Part shown: positions 26,345-37,750 of the stretch, piece after piece | How the letters are laid out: every line of letters begins with the position of its first letter | How positions within the stretch are numbered: position 1 is the first letter of the stretch | Made by a program: the position numbers and the translations under genes | The notes under the pieces: generated by a model | The model's input: the letters and a program-made list of their open reading frames with translations, nothing else | Databases searched by the model: none | Told to the model about the DNA's origin: nothing | Source of the DNA: Nicotiana tabacum | Taxonomy: Eukaryota; Streptophyta; Magnoliopsida; Solanales; Solanaceae | Assembly: GCF_000715075.1 (NCBI RefSeq) | Contig: NC_134096.1 | Location: forward strand, 40,869,804 to 40,933,803 | Direction: 5' to 3' | DNA length: 64,000 nucleotides

Positions 26345-27781
26345 TTTGGGCGACCCCCTAGCTACCTGACCCCCACCCCGAGTTGGCTGGGCGGGTGGTG
26401 GAACTGCTGGTGCTAGTGCCGCCAGTCGAGGAATCTGTTGTGGAGCCCTACTCAACAGCCTAGGACAATCTCTCTTGAAATGACCAAATTCTTCGCATTC
26501 GAAATAACCCTTCCTCTGACTGAACTGCTGCTCCTGATGACCCGAGGAATTAATTGCAGAAGCCTGAGCGGACGAGGCATGATAAGAACTCTGCGCTGGT
26601 AGTGCACTGAATGAAGACTGGCCTGAGTGAGTACTATAAGAACGGTGGCTAGCTGATGCACCACGATGAGCTGGATGACCCGTCTGATCGTGTCTGTAAG
26701 AATGACCCCTACCGTGGTAAAACTGACCCCCTGAAGGAACACCGCTGTAATCACCTGGACCACGAGGCCTCTTAGCCTCTCTCTCTCCACGTTCCTGTCT
26801 ACGAACCATCTCTATCTGCCAAGCAATGTCCACTACCTCATCAAAAGTAGCACCAGATAATCATTCCCTAGTCATAAGTAACCGCAACTGATATGTGAGG
26901 CCATCAATGAACCTCTTAATCCTCTCCCTATCAATGGGAACCAACCAGACTACGTGACAAGCCAACTCAGAAAATCTCATCTCGTACTGCATCGCGGACA
27001 TATCATCCTAGCGAAGCTGCTCTAACTGTCTGCGCAGCTCCTCTCAGCGGGACTGAGGCACGAACTTCTCCAAAAAGACCACGGAGAACTGCTGCCAAGT
27101 AAGGGGTGCCATGCCAACAGGCCTACACCTCTCGTAAGTCTCCCACCATCTGAGTGCAGCCCCAGAAAATTGAAAAGTAGTGAATGAGACCCAACTGGTC
27201 TCCAGAATACCTGTTGTCCGAAGTATCCATTGACACCTATCCAGAAAACCCTGAGCATCCTCTGACTCAATACCGCTAAATAGTGGAGGTCGAAGCCTCT
27301 CAAATCTCTCAAGTTTCCTCTGCTCATCATGTGCCATAACAGGAACTACCGGGGCATGAGCAGTTGCAACCAGCTGGGCTGGTAGTGCTCCCGGTATATG
27401 AAGTCCCTGTACTACCTGGTCTGGAGTACGTGCAATAGGGGTATGAGTACCTCCCCCGGCCTGAGAAGTGGCAGGTACGACCTGAGCCGAAACCGCCTGA
27501 GACAGACTAGTGCAAGCTGCCAATATCTGGGCCAAAGTCTCCTGAAGGCTTGGAATCGTAATGGGCACAGCTAGTTCCTAAGCTGATCCTGTCGGCTCAG
27601 CTATATCTGGAATTTGCTCCTGAGTTGGAGCAACTGGTGGTACTACAGGTGCTGGTCCAACTGTGGTACGAGCTACACTTCGACCTCTACCTCGGCCTCT
27701 ACCACAGTCGCGGCCTCTCGCGGCCCTAACTGGTGGCACTGGTGGCTAACCTTCCGATCTGGTAGTACGTGTCCTCACCAT
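26345..27781 (-). pseudogene. E3 gag remnant
   Basis: A plausible start ATG is at 27781-27779. It is followed by an arginine/glycine-rich lead, two early stops, and the retrotransposon gag core (27568-27044, with LTWQQFSVVFLEKF). Then come further stops, a basic Q/S-rich region and a zinc knuckle at 26465-26506. The knuckle reads Y-x2-C-x4-H-x4-C, so the first cysteine is replaced by tyrosine. Gag would package the element RNA. The stops and the damaged knuckle show it is dead. Confidence 0.85.
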
Positions 27782-27964
27782 CTATGAGAGAATAGAATAA
27801 CAGAAATTTAGTTTCCAGAATCAACAAATTTGCACGACAGAATACAAGAAAGTGAAATTTTCCTAAGGGTTCTGCAGCCTCTCGAAGATAAGTACAGACG
27901 TCTCTGTACCGATCCGCAAGACTTTACTAAACATGCTCATGACTCGTGAGACCTATGTAACCTA

Positions 27965-27977
27965 GGCTCTGATATCA
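27965..27977 (-). other. Primer-binding site of E3
   Basis: The minus strand reads TGATATCAGAGCC three bases after the 5' LTR. This differs at one base from the TGGTATCAGAGC complement of initiator tRNA-Met used by many plant LTR elements. Confidence 0.75.
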
Positions 27978-27980
27978 ACT

Positions 27981-30889
27981 TGTCACGACCCAAAACTCAA
28001 ACTTGTCGTGATGGCGCCTATCAATGGTACTAGGCAAGCCGAATTTCCCAAAATACCCTAGTAATTCAATAGAAAAGGTCGTTTAAAACTTTTTCATATC
28101 AGAAATTTTCATAAAAACCAAAGTTGAACTCAATATAGAATCAAAATACGGAAACTAGCCCTAAACATCAGAGTGTCACTAAGTCATGAGCATCTAGATA
28201 ACCAAACTAGTACAACCAGTGTCTAAGTATAAATGCAAGACAAAAAGAAATATAGAAGGAGAGACAAGGTCCTGCGGACGCTAGTAGCTACCTCGTAGTC
28301 TCCGGTACTCGATCGCACCCAAACTCAACGACCTCCGTGATCAAACACGCCTGGATCTAAACATGAAGTGCAGGGTGTAGCATGAGTACAACCAACTCAG
28401 CAAGTAACAGAAATAAATAAGGAACTGAAAATAGTGACGAGCTATACAATTATAATTCATTTTCAGTAATTCCAACAAAGAATGGATATGCTTTCAAATC
28501 CGCTAGTTTAAGTCAAATCAATTTTATACAATTCAAGTTCATGTAATCCGGATATAGAATGCTTCAGAAATTTCACCACAACAACAGATAGCAACTAAGT
28601 GCATCAACCAATGAAAAACAAGTACAACCTCTCAGAATAACAAACACTCACTGGGCTCCCACCCCTCAGCACTCACACTCAATGGGTACTCGCGCTCACT
28701 GGGGTTGTACAGACTCCAGAGGGGCTCCTACAGCCTAAGCGCTATAATCTGCACAGACAACTCACGTGCCATAATATAAATATCTGGATCTACACGACCA
28801 ACTCACGTGATATACGATCAACTCACGTGCTATAGTATAATATAAGGATCCGTACGGACAACTCACATGGTGCACGGACAACTCACGTGCTATAGTATAA
28901 TATCTCATAATCAGGACCTCGGCCTCACTTAATCATAAAGCTCTCCAGTATCTCGGGCTCTCAATAATCATAAAATCAGCCCAAACAACAATGATATGGT
29001 GCATCAATAATGAACAATAGAAACTGAGATAAAATAATCAAGTAAGCTGTGACTGAGTACAAAACAACAATTTAAGCAGATAATTCAACATGTACACGAC
29101 CTCTGTGGGTCCCAACAATACCAACATATAGCCTAAACATGGTTTCTAGCATGACTTATAGTCAAGTTTCCACAACACATAGAGAGCACATAACTATCAA
29201 CAAGTTATTCAGCTTTACAGTTTCTCCGGAACGGACCAAGCATGTGCGTCACCTCCAAAATAATCACATGACACAAAATCCGGGGTTTCATACCCTCAGG
29301 ACCAGATTTAAAACGGTAACTTATCTCAGGGCGTGAAATTCTTTACTCTGCTATGCCTTTGCCTCGCAAATCGGCCTCCGAATGCCTCGAATCAAGTCAC
29401 AAATAATTCGTTTCAGTCAATAAAATTTATTGGAATTAATTCCATATGAAAAATATAATTTTTCCATAAAAATCTGAATTTTAACTCCAAAAATCTCCCG
29501 TGGGGCCCACATCTTGTAACTCGAAAAAAGTTACAAAATATGAACCATCATTCCACCACGAGTCTAACCATACCAAAATTACTAAATTTCGATAACAATC
29601 CAACCCTCAAATTCACAAATATATCCAAGAGGGTTTTCAAACTTTTCTAACTTAATTCACCAATTAAATGATAAAAATAACCATGGATTCGGGTAATTTA
29701 ACCAATATTGAGTTAAGAATATTTACCCCATTGTTTCCTCTAAAAATCTCCCAAATATCGCTTCAATTCGAGCTCCAAATCGTTAAAAATAAAAAATGGG
29801 ACGAAGTCCCATTTTCAGAACTTAAATTTTCTGTCCAGACCTCTCTTCTATGCGATCGCGGATTATTTCACGCGATCGCGTAGCACAAAAGAGGCTGCCC
29901 CCAAATTTGGCCTTTTGCGAACACAGTTGACTCCACACGAATGCAGAACACTGCCTCTTAAACTAACGCGTTCAGACCCACGCGATCGTGTAGAGCAATT
30001 TACTCCCCTCATCCACTGCTCAAATCCTTCTACGTGAACGTGACCTCATCCACGCGTTCGCGAAGCATAACTTAATACACGTACGCGATCACGTTCCTTC
30101 CTCTCCGACCGCATAGAACAAAAATATTCCTGCCCCAAATAACCTTACGCGATCGTGGATGGACCTATATGATCGCGTATAAGGAAACCAGAAGAAGGCA
30201 GTAGCAGATATCAACAATCTCACCAAGGCCAAAAATGAACCGTTAACCCTCCGAAACTCACCTGAGCCCCCCCGGGAACTCAACCAAACATACCATCAAG
30301 TCCTAAAACACCATACGAACTTAGTCGAACCCTCAAATCACCTCAAACAACGCTAAAACCATGAATTACACCCCAATTCAAGCCTAATGAACTTTGAAAT
30401 TTCTAATTTCTACAAATGACTCCGGAACCTATCAAATCACGTCCGATTGACCTAAAATTTTGCATAAAATTCATAAATGAAATAACGGAGGTATTTCAAT
30501 TTTCAGGATCGAATTCCAACCCCGATATCAAAAATGTCAACCCCCTGGTCAAACTTCCCAAAAATTCAACTTTCGACATTTCAAGCCTAATTACACTACG
30601 GACCTTCAAATAAATTTCCGGACATGCTCCTAAGTCCAAAATCACCATATTGAGCTATTGGAATAATCAAAATTCAAATCTGAGGTCGTTTACAAATAAG
30701 TCCGCATCCGGTCACTTTTCTAACTTAAAATTTTTTAATTATGAGACTAAGTGTCTTATTTCACTCCGAATTCCTTCCGGACCCAAACCAACTACCCCCG
30801 CAAGTCATAAAACAACTGTAAAGAATAAATTGAGTAGTAAATGGGGAAACAGGGTTATAATACTCGAAACGATCGACCGAGTCATTACA
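27981..30889 (-). repeat. E3 5' LTR
   Basis: The LTR is 2909 bp, collinear with 19853-22820. It has a deletion near 29237 that removes about 60 bp present in the partner, and its CpG-rich module is at 29848-30185. Confidence 0.92.
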
Positions 30890-31216
30890 GTATATGAGCG
30901 ATAAGGGTGGCTATTGATATTGTTAGGGCGGAGGGATAAATGAGGCTATTATAGGAGTGATAAGGGTGGCTATAGGAGAGATAAGGGTGGCTATTGTCAG
31001 GGATGATATGTGATGACATGGAGTTATTACGTTGGTAATTTTCATGTGATGTTGTGATTTTTCTTATGTTTATTTTTATACCTTGTGCAATTTGTCTTGT
31101 TGTTGGTAAATTGATAATAGTCTGATCTATGTTGAAATTGGGAGCATGTGGTTATCGCTAGGCGGATTATGAAATAAAATGTGGGAATGAGGTGCCGTGA
31201 TTAAATAATGATGATA

Positions 31217-31400
31217 TTGGCACGTGAACTGTCCGTGCAGTTGTGATATGAAATGTGGGCACGATGTGTCGTGAGTAAATAATGATGATATTGGCACGTG
31301 AATTATCCGTGCAGTTGTGATATGAAATGTGGGCACGAGGTGTCGTGGTTAAATGATGATGATATTTGGCACGTGAGTTGTCCGTGCGGCTGTGATAGAG
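31217..31400 (+). repeat. Tandem repeat of about 74 bp in E2 LTR 1
   Basis: Three units each contain GGCACGTGA, a GTCCGTGC core, GTGATATGAAATGTGGGC and ATGATGATATT. The same array occurs at about 35280-35480 in LTR 2. Short (T)TTATTTGAAAGA repeats follow at 31500-31640 and 35560-35700. Confidence 0.75.
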
Positions 31401-32269
31401 AAATTGGCATGAGGTGTCGTGGAAATATGAAAGTGGGTTGAGACCCGTATTTTATGATTTTGAAATGATGTGTCATAGGGTGACTTTTATTCGAAAGAGA
31501 TTTATTTGAAAGAATTTTATTTGAAAGATATTTATTTGAAGGAATTATATTTGAAAGAGATTTATTTAAAAGAGATTTATTTGAAAGTATTATATCCTGA
31601 AGATTTCTATTTGAAAAATATATAGGCGAAAGATTTATATTGGAAGGACTTGATTAATTAGTTGTACTTGTATTCATTATTTGTTGTGTAATATTTATGG
31701 TGTTCTTGTCACCCTGCTGTGCATATCACTGGTTGATTATTGTTGCCATCATTGTTATTTGTTTCCTATTATTTTTGTATACTACATTGCACAGGTTATT
31801 AGACTAGTGAGCGTCTCGGCTGTACCTCGTCACTACTCCACTGAGGTTAGTTTTGATACTTACTGGGTACCGACCGTGGTGTACTCATACTATACTTCTG
31901 CCTATTTTTGTGCAAAGCCAGGTATTGGAGCTATCGGATTCGGACAAAGTTAAAGTGTGATCGCAAGGATTCAAGGTAGAGTTGCTTGATCGTCGCAGTC
32001 CCTTGGAGTCTTTCCATTTTATTGTACTGTTAATTATTAATCAAATAGTATTGAGTATTCGATCCTTGAGATCATTTCATGTATTCAGTTAGAGTTCGTG
32101 ACTCAGTATTACCAGTCTTGGGAGGTTAATAGAATTATTTCCGTTGTTGGTTTGACACTAGTATTTAATTATATAAAAAAATGGCTTGAATTATTATTAT
32201 AATCGGCTTACCTAGTCTTACAGACTAAGTGCCATCACGATGCATGTGGCAGAATTTTGGTTCATGACA

Positions 32270-33288
32270 AGATGGTATCAGAGCTTTAGGTTCATATATT
32301 CTACGATTCACGAATGAGTTTAGTAGAGTCTTGTGGATCGATACAGAGATGTCTGTACTTATCTTCGAGAGGCTACAAAGCTAGTAGGAAAATGTCCACT
32401 TCTTTCATTCCTTATTGTGCGTCATTTATTTAGTTTGAAGCATATATCTTATGTTCTTTTGCATCCACTCGTGTATGAAATTGCACACTCGGTATCAACT
32501 ATGAGCCAATGGTTCGTGATACTACAGAGGGTTATAAGGGAGCCAGGGTGCTCAACCATTGTTACCACATGTCGTCCAAATCGAGGATGTGGAAGTTTTG
32601 AGAGATCATTCAGTTGTGCATATGGGGGTGCAGCAGGTTCTGACATCTGGTTGATAAGTACGATCTTAAGAAGGTTTAGTTAGTTGCCTAATCCTCACAA
32701 TCATGGTAGGGTCACGAGGTGGATGTAGATCTGAAGATAGTTGGTGGTATTAGAGACTATGTGGTTCGTATGAGACTTTTATTTAGCGAAGGGTACATAC
32801 TAGCAGCCAAGACACTGAAGGAAGCGAGTTTAACTGTCACGAGGATGACATGCGCCAAATAAATAGTTTGAGGTGTCTTATGACCGGTGTCGTACGAGCG
32901 ATGAAGGTTAGTATTGTTGATCATCGGAATGTGTCTTATGGCTTCGTGCCAAGTGAGGGGAGTCCACTATCAACGATCATATTACGGGATCATGTATTAT
33001 ATCCGTTTTGGCTTGAGATGTATTTATGTGGTATTGAAAGGTTCTCCGAAACTTGTATATGATTAAGAGTTGAGATTTGTATGGGATGATGCTGGGACTT
33101 GCGGTATTCCCGCGTCCTTAATAATTCTACATTTCAATATCAGCGGGGTCATGGAAATAATTTCAAAATACTCGGGGTGTTCCAGTAAGTTCTTTTAATG
33201 CACCACCGGCACGGGGTTCCTATAATGGTTATTCCAGTTATCCGGCACAGACTCAGTATGAGCAGCCGAACCCGTAGAGGGATTGTTA
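32270..33288 (+). pseudogene. E2 internal remnant with PBS and gag scrap
   Basis: A primer-binding site TGGTATCAGAGCT lies at 32273-32285, just after LTR 1. The following 0.9 kb has no long frame. Near 33200-33275 the plus strand encodes a short proline/tyrosine/glutamine-rich piece like the C-terminal part of gypsy gag. Then the sequence jumps into the middle of the LTR at TCTAGAGAT (33289), a word also present at the matching LTR 1 site (18178). The rest of gag and all of pol are deleted. Confidence 0.75.
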
Positions 33289-36200
33289 TCTAGAGATTGA
33301 AATTCGATTTGGAGACTTTCGGGATTTTGATAATGAATTATATGAGTGATCTGAAAAGTTTGGTCTAATTTCATCAAGTCGTGATTGAGTTTTTAGTGCG
33401 AAACATGAGTTAATTGTTTAACGAGCAAAATTGATATCTCATTGAACAAATGAGCTTTGAATTGAGTTTCGATTGAACGACTAGGTTCATATTATTATTT
33501 GTGACTCATAGGAATAAGAATCGTCGGATTTCGAGTTCGTATGATGGAGTTAGAGCCTTTTTAGTAAAAAGAATAACTGCTGGTGCAAGTAAGTTCTAGT
33601 ATGGACTTTTAGTGACGAAAAATGGACTTTTAGTGACGGAAAATGGGCTTTTAGTGACGGATGAGCAGAAACTTAAGGAACCAAAAATGGTCATTTCCTT
33701 CATTTCGTTTTAGATTTTTGGAGCACGGTTCTTAGGCGATTTTGAGGATTTCTTCACGACTTCGACTTGGGTAAGTGTCCTATATCCAAAAGTGATTATA
33801 TTTCGTAAATCCATGGTTATATTCATCATTTATTTCGGATTTAAATGGAAGAAATCAAGATTTTTGTAAAACTTTTCAAGAACGAAAATTTTAGATTTAG
33901 AGGTCGAGTTGTTATCGGAATTTGATAAAATTGGTATGGGTGGGTATGGGTGGACTCGTAATTGAATGGGTTGTCGGATTTTGTGAGTTTCGTCAGATTC
34001 CGAAACGTGGGCCCCACAGGCAATTTTTGAGTTAAATTTTGGATTTTTGTTGGAAAATTAGTATTTTCATATGGAATTAATTCCTATAATTAGTATTGAC
34101 TGAATTGAATTAATTTGGATAGATTTTAGCCGCCCGGAGGTCAATTCAAGCAAGAAGGCAATTTTGGAATATCGGTCTAACTTCAAAAAAAAAGTAAGTA
34201 TCTTGCCTAACCTTGAGTGGGGGAATCACCCCTTAGGCATCGAGTCTTATGTGCCATTTGTGAAATGTGAAAAGCCGTGTACACGAGGTGACGAGTACGT
34301 ACTTGGGCTTATATGTGCAAAATTGATTGGGTTAAAGTCTTAGGCATATTGTGTAGTAAATTGGATAATTGTTGGCATTTATTAAATCATCTATTTGCCA
34401 TGCCTCAATTCGCATTTGTTGAATTTATTTTTATATGACAATTTGATGTGGTTATTGCTTGTATATTTATGTGAATTCCGTGAGTTTGGTGATTTGATAT
34501 TTCCTGGAAATAATTATATTATGGATTTTTCATCTGCAAATAATTAATAAAATAAGTTTAAATCAAGGTGTTATATAATTATCAAGAATTTGGATTAATA
34601 AAGGCGTTGCCCTATACTAAGTATTTTCCATCTCTGTTGTTATTTTGAGATTTTATACACATTGTGTGGAGGCTTGGGCTATTTGTTGTGAAATTAATTA
34701 ATTTTGTTATATCTTTGGAATTGGTTGTGGCCATTGGGTAGATTGTGATATGAATTGATTTTGTTATGTTGTCCTGATAATATTCCGTGTAAATTGTTGT
34801 GTTATTTGAGTTATTATTTTGAGGATATAAGGGTGGCATTTCACTATTGATATTATGTGGGTATAAGGGTGGTATTTCACTGTTGATATTTGTGTTGGGA
34901 TATTGTTTGGGCGGAGTGATAAGGATGGCTATAGGAGAGATAATGGTAGCTATATGAACGATAAGGGTGGCTATTGATATTGTCAGGGCGAAGGGATAAG
35001 GGATGTTATTATAGGAGTGATAAGGGTGGCTATAGGAGAGATAAGGGTGGCTATTGTCAGGGATGATATGTGATGACATGGGGTTATTACGTTGGTAATT
35101 TTCATGTGATGTTGTGATTTTTCTTATGTTTATTTTTATACCTTGTGCAATTTGTCTTGTTGTTGGTAAATTGATAATAGTCTGATCTATGTTGAAATTG
35201 GGAGCATGTGGTTATCGCTAGGCGGATTATGAAATAAAATGTGGGAATGAGGTGCCGTGATTAAATAATGATGATATTGGCACGTGAACTGTCCGTGCAG
35301 TTGTGATATGAAATGTGGGCACGATGTGTCGTGAGTAAATAATGATGATATTGGCACGTGAATTATCCGTGCAGTTATGATATGAAATGTGGGCACGAGG
35401 TGCCGTGGTTAAATGATGATGATATTTGGCACGTGAGTTGTCCGTGTGGCTGTGATAGATAAATTGGCACGAGGTGTCGTGAAAATATGAAAGTGGGTTG
35501 AGACCCGTATTTTATGATTTTGAAATTATGTGTCATAGGGTTACTTTTATTCGAAAGAGATTTATTTGAAAGAATTTTATTTGAAAGATATTTATTTGAA
35601 GGAATTATATTTGAAAGATATTTTAAAGAGATTTATTTGAAAGTATTATATCTTGAAGATTTCTATTTGAAAAACATATAGGCGAAAGATTTATATTGGA
35701 AGGACTTGATTAATTAGTTGTACTTGTATTCATTATTTGTTGCGCAATATTTATGGTGTTATTGTCACCCTGCTGTGTATATCACTGGTTGATTATTGTT
35801 GCCATCATTGTTATTTGTTTCCGATTATTTTTGTATACTACATTGCACAGGTTATTAGACTAGTGAGTGTCTCGGCTGTACCTCGTCACTACTCCACTGA
35901 GGTTAGTTTTGATACTTACTGGGTACCGACCGTGGTGTACTCATACTATACTTCTGCTTATTTTTGTGCAAAGCCAGGTATTGGAGTTATCGGACTCGGA
36001 CAAAGTTAAAGTGTGATCGCAAGGATTCAAGGTAGAGTTGCTTGATCGTCGCAGTCCCTTGAAGTCTTTTCATTTTATTGTACTGTTAATTATCAATCAA
36101 ACAATATTGAGTATTCGATCCTTGAGATCATTTCATGTATTCAGTTAGAGTTCATGACTCAGTATTACTAGTCTTGGGAGGTTTTTATATTTGTAATTAT

Positions 36201-36346
36201 TTTCGATGAGAGGTTGTTATATTTATAATTATTTCTGCTGTTGGTTTATATTAAAAAAATGGCTTGAATTGTTATTATAATCGGCTTACCTAGTCTTACA
36301 GACTAAGTGTCATCACGACGCCTGTGGCAAGATTTTGGGTCGTGAT
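33289..36346 (+). repeat. E2 3' LTR, 5'-truncated
   Basis: The sequence matches 18178-19852 joined to 30890-32269. The first 1.1 kb of the LTR is missing through the internal deletion. It preserves the uninterrupted version of the site where E3 inserted (about 34951). Confidence 0.85.
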
Positions 36347-36654
36347 ATTTTTGGGATCCATAGAGGTCTTATTGCTATTGAATTACTTGTTTGAATTGTA
36401 AGTTTGTACTCAATCACATCTATTATTTGCATATCATATCTCAGTCTTTGTTGTCATTCATTGATACATCATATCATCATGTCAGGTTGATTTTCATGTC
36501 ATTGAGAGCCTGAGAGACTGGAGATTTTGAGTGATATTTATGGGATCGGGTTGTACGCCACAACATATTTTATTTATTTATGTCTGGATCTGGGTATTAT
36601 AGCGCTTAGGCTGAAGGAGCCCCTCTGGAGTCTGCACCCCCCACAGTGAGCTCA

Positions 36655-37025
36655 ATTGATTTTATATTGAGGGATGGATCTTCCCTGGACATAGATCTTG
36701 TCCGAATTATTTATATTTGGGGATGGACTTCCTTTGGGCATGGATCTTGCCCGAATCATTTATATTGAGGAATGGATCTTCCCTAGACATGGATCTTGTC
36801 CGAATCATTTATATTTGGGGATGGATCTTCCCCTGGGCATGGATCTTGCCCGAATCATTCATATTGAGGGATGGATCTTCCCTGGACATGGATCTTGGGC
36901 TGAAGGAGTCCCTTCGGAGTTTGTACACACCCCCAGTGAGCGCAATTAATTTATATTGAGGGATGAATCTTCCCTGGATATGGATCTTGTCCGAATCATT
37001 TATATCTGGGGATGAATCTTTCCCT
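36655..37025 (+). repeat. Minisatellite in LTR H, about 59-bp units
   Basis: About six units contain GGATGGATCTTCCCTGG and CATGGATCTTG(T/C)CCGAATCA, with one interruption (36900-36950). Two overlapping frames of about 80 residues stay open across it only because the unit is repeated. The E4 LTR and solo LTR F carry related words (58540-58590; 54000-54365). Confidence 0.8.
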
Positions 37026-37750
37026 AGGCTGGATTGGCCTTATACAGTACTGATTGACTGATTGTCAGTTGATGTGTATATATACGGGATGGATCTTCCC
37101 TGAGCTGGATTGGCCATAAACAGTACTGAGTGATTGAGTATTTTGAGATTTGTGCGTGCACGAGATTTCCACCGAGGTGCATCACATACAGCATCTACAT
37201 TGGCATGTAGATATAGAGAAGTCACATTCCTCATATCATTTAGAATTGATCTATTTTATTTGTTCTAAGCTAACTGTTGAACTTGAAAGCATGCCTATAT
37301 TTATGTACTGTTATTTCTATATTGGACTGTACCTGTGGAGCTCGTCACTACTTTCATCCCAAAGGTTAGTCTTGTTACTTATTAAGTACATGAGGTCGGT
37401 TGTACTCATACTACACTTCTGCACCTTGTGTGCAGATTTTTGATGTAGCTGCGTACGGTGGGAGCTGGATATGAAGATGTACCTGCGTTCCAGTCATTAC
37501 TGCCTCTTGTTCATGGTGGCTTTAGAATTTTTAATCTGTTCATGTATACTTCAGACAGATGACGTATTTTTATTTCACATCAACTTTATAAATTCTAATC
37601 TTAGAAGCTCATGATTTGTACTATCAGTCCTTTGGGAGTGTATTAAAGTCAGTTAAATATTAATTAAATCGGATTGTTGTTATTTGACTTACCTAGCGGG
37701 TGAGGTTAGGTGCCATCACGAATAGCTGGATTTTGGGTCATGACAACATA

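Larger units (their letters stand above)
19853..30889 (-). mobile_element. Gypsy element E3, complete structure, chromovirus-like, coding-dead
   Basis: The 11.0 kb minus-strand element has LTRs of 2968 and 2909 bp, a PBS, gag, protease, RT, RNase H, integrase, a GPY/F motif, a chromodomain-like tail and a PPT, in the usual Ty3/gypsy order. The flanks CTACA and GTATA are probably a decayed CTATA duplication, judging from the uninterrupted LTR 2 of E2 (about 34951). By eye its LTRs differ at roughly 6-7% of positions, and the frames carry stops and frameshifts, so it is old and inactive. It lies inside E2 LTR 1. Confidence 0.92.
17040..32269 (+). repeat. E2 5' LTR, split by E3
   Basis: The LTR text is 17040-19852 and 30890-32269. 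It ends in TTCATGACA just before a primer-binding site. Its part from 18178 onward is repeated as LTR 2 at 33289-36346. Confidence 0.85.
17040..36346 (+). mobile_element. Gypsy element E2 with deleted internal region
   Basis: The element begins TGTAATGACCC and ends GGGTCGTGAT (the last bases have decayed). ATTTT duplications lie at 17035-17039 and 36347-36351. LTR 1 is 17040-19852 plus 30890-32269, about 4.2 kb once E3 is removed. About 1 kb of internal DNA with a PBS and a gag scrap follows, then a 5'-truncated LTR 2 (33289-36346). Pol is gone. It sits in solo LTR H. Confidence 0.85.
15304..37745 (+). mobile_element. Solo gypsy LTR H, split by E2
   Basis: The LTR text is 15304-17039 plus 36347-37745, about 3.1 kb. 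It begins TGTAACGACCCGACC and ends TTTTGGGTCATGACA. The perfect duplication ACATA flanks it at 15299-15303 and 37746-37750, inside the copia B integrase zinc-finger codons. It has no internal domain. It matches the LTR of E4 in length and layout. Element E2 sits in its middle. Confidence 0.88.

Noticed and set aside
32273..32285. TGGTATCAGAGC word considered as a tRNA gene piece
   Set aside because: It is the LTR primer-binding site next to the E2 LTR. No tRNA fold surrounds it. The same applies at 59557 and 27965.
34612..35079. 155-residue low-complexity ORF (minus)
   Set aside because: It arises from repeated AAGGGTGGCTAT-type LTR words and has no domain.
31681..36009. 90-residue ORF present twice (31681-31953 and 35737-36009)
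   Set aside because: It is repeated because both copies are in E2 LTRs. It is short, Tyr/Cys-rich and without a known domain, so conservation reflects LTR duplication.
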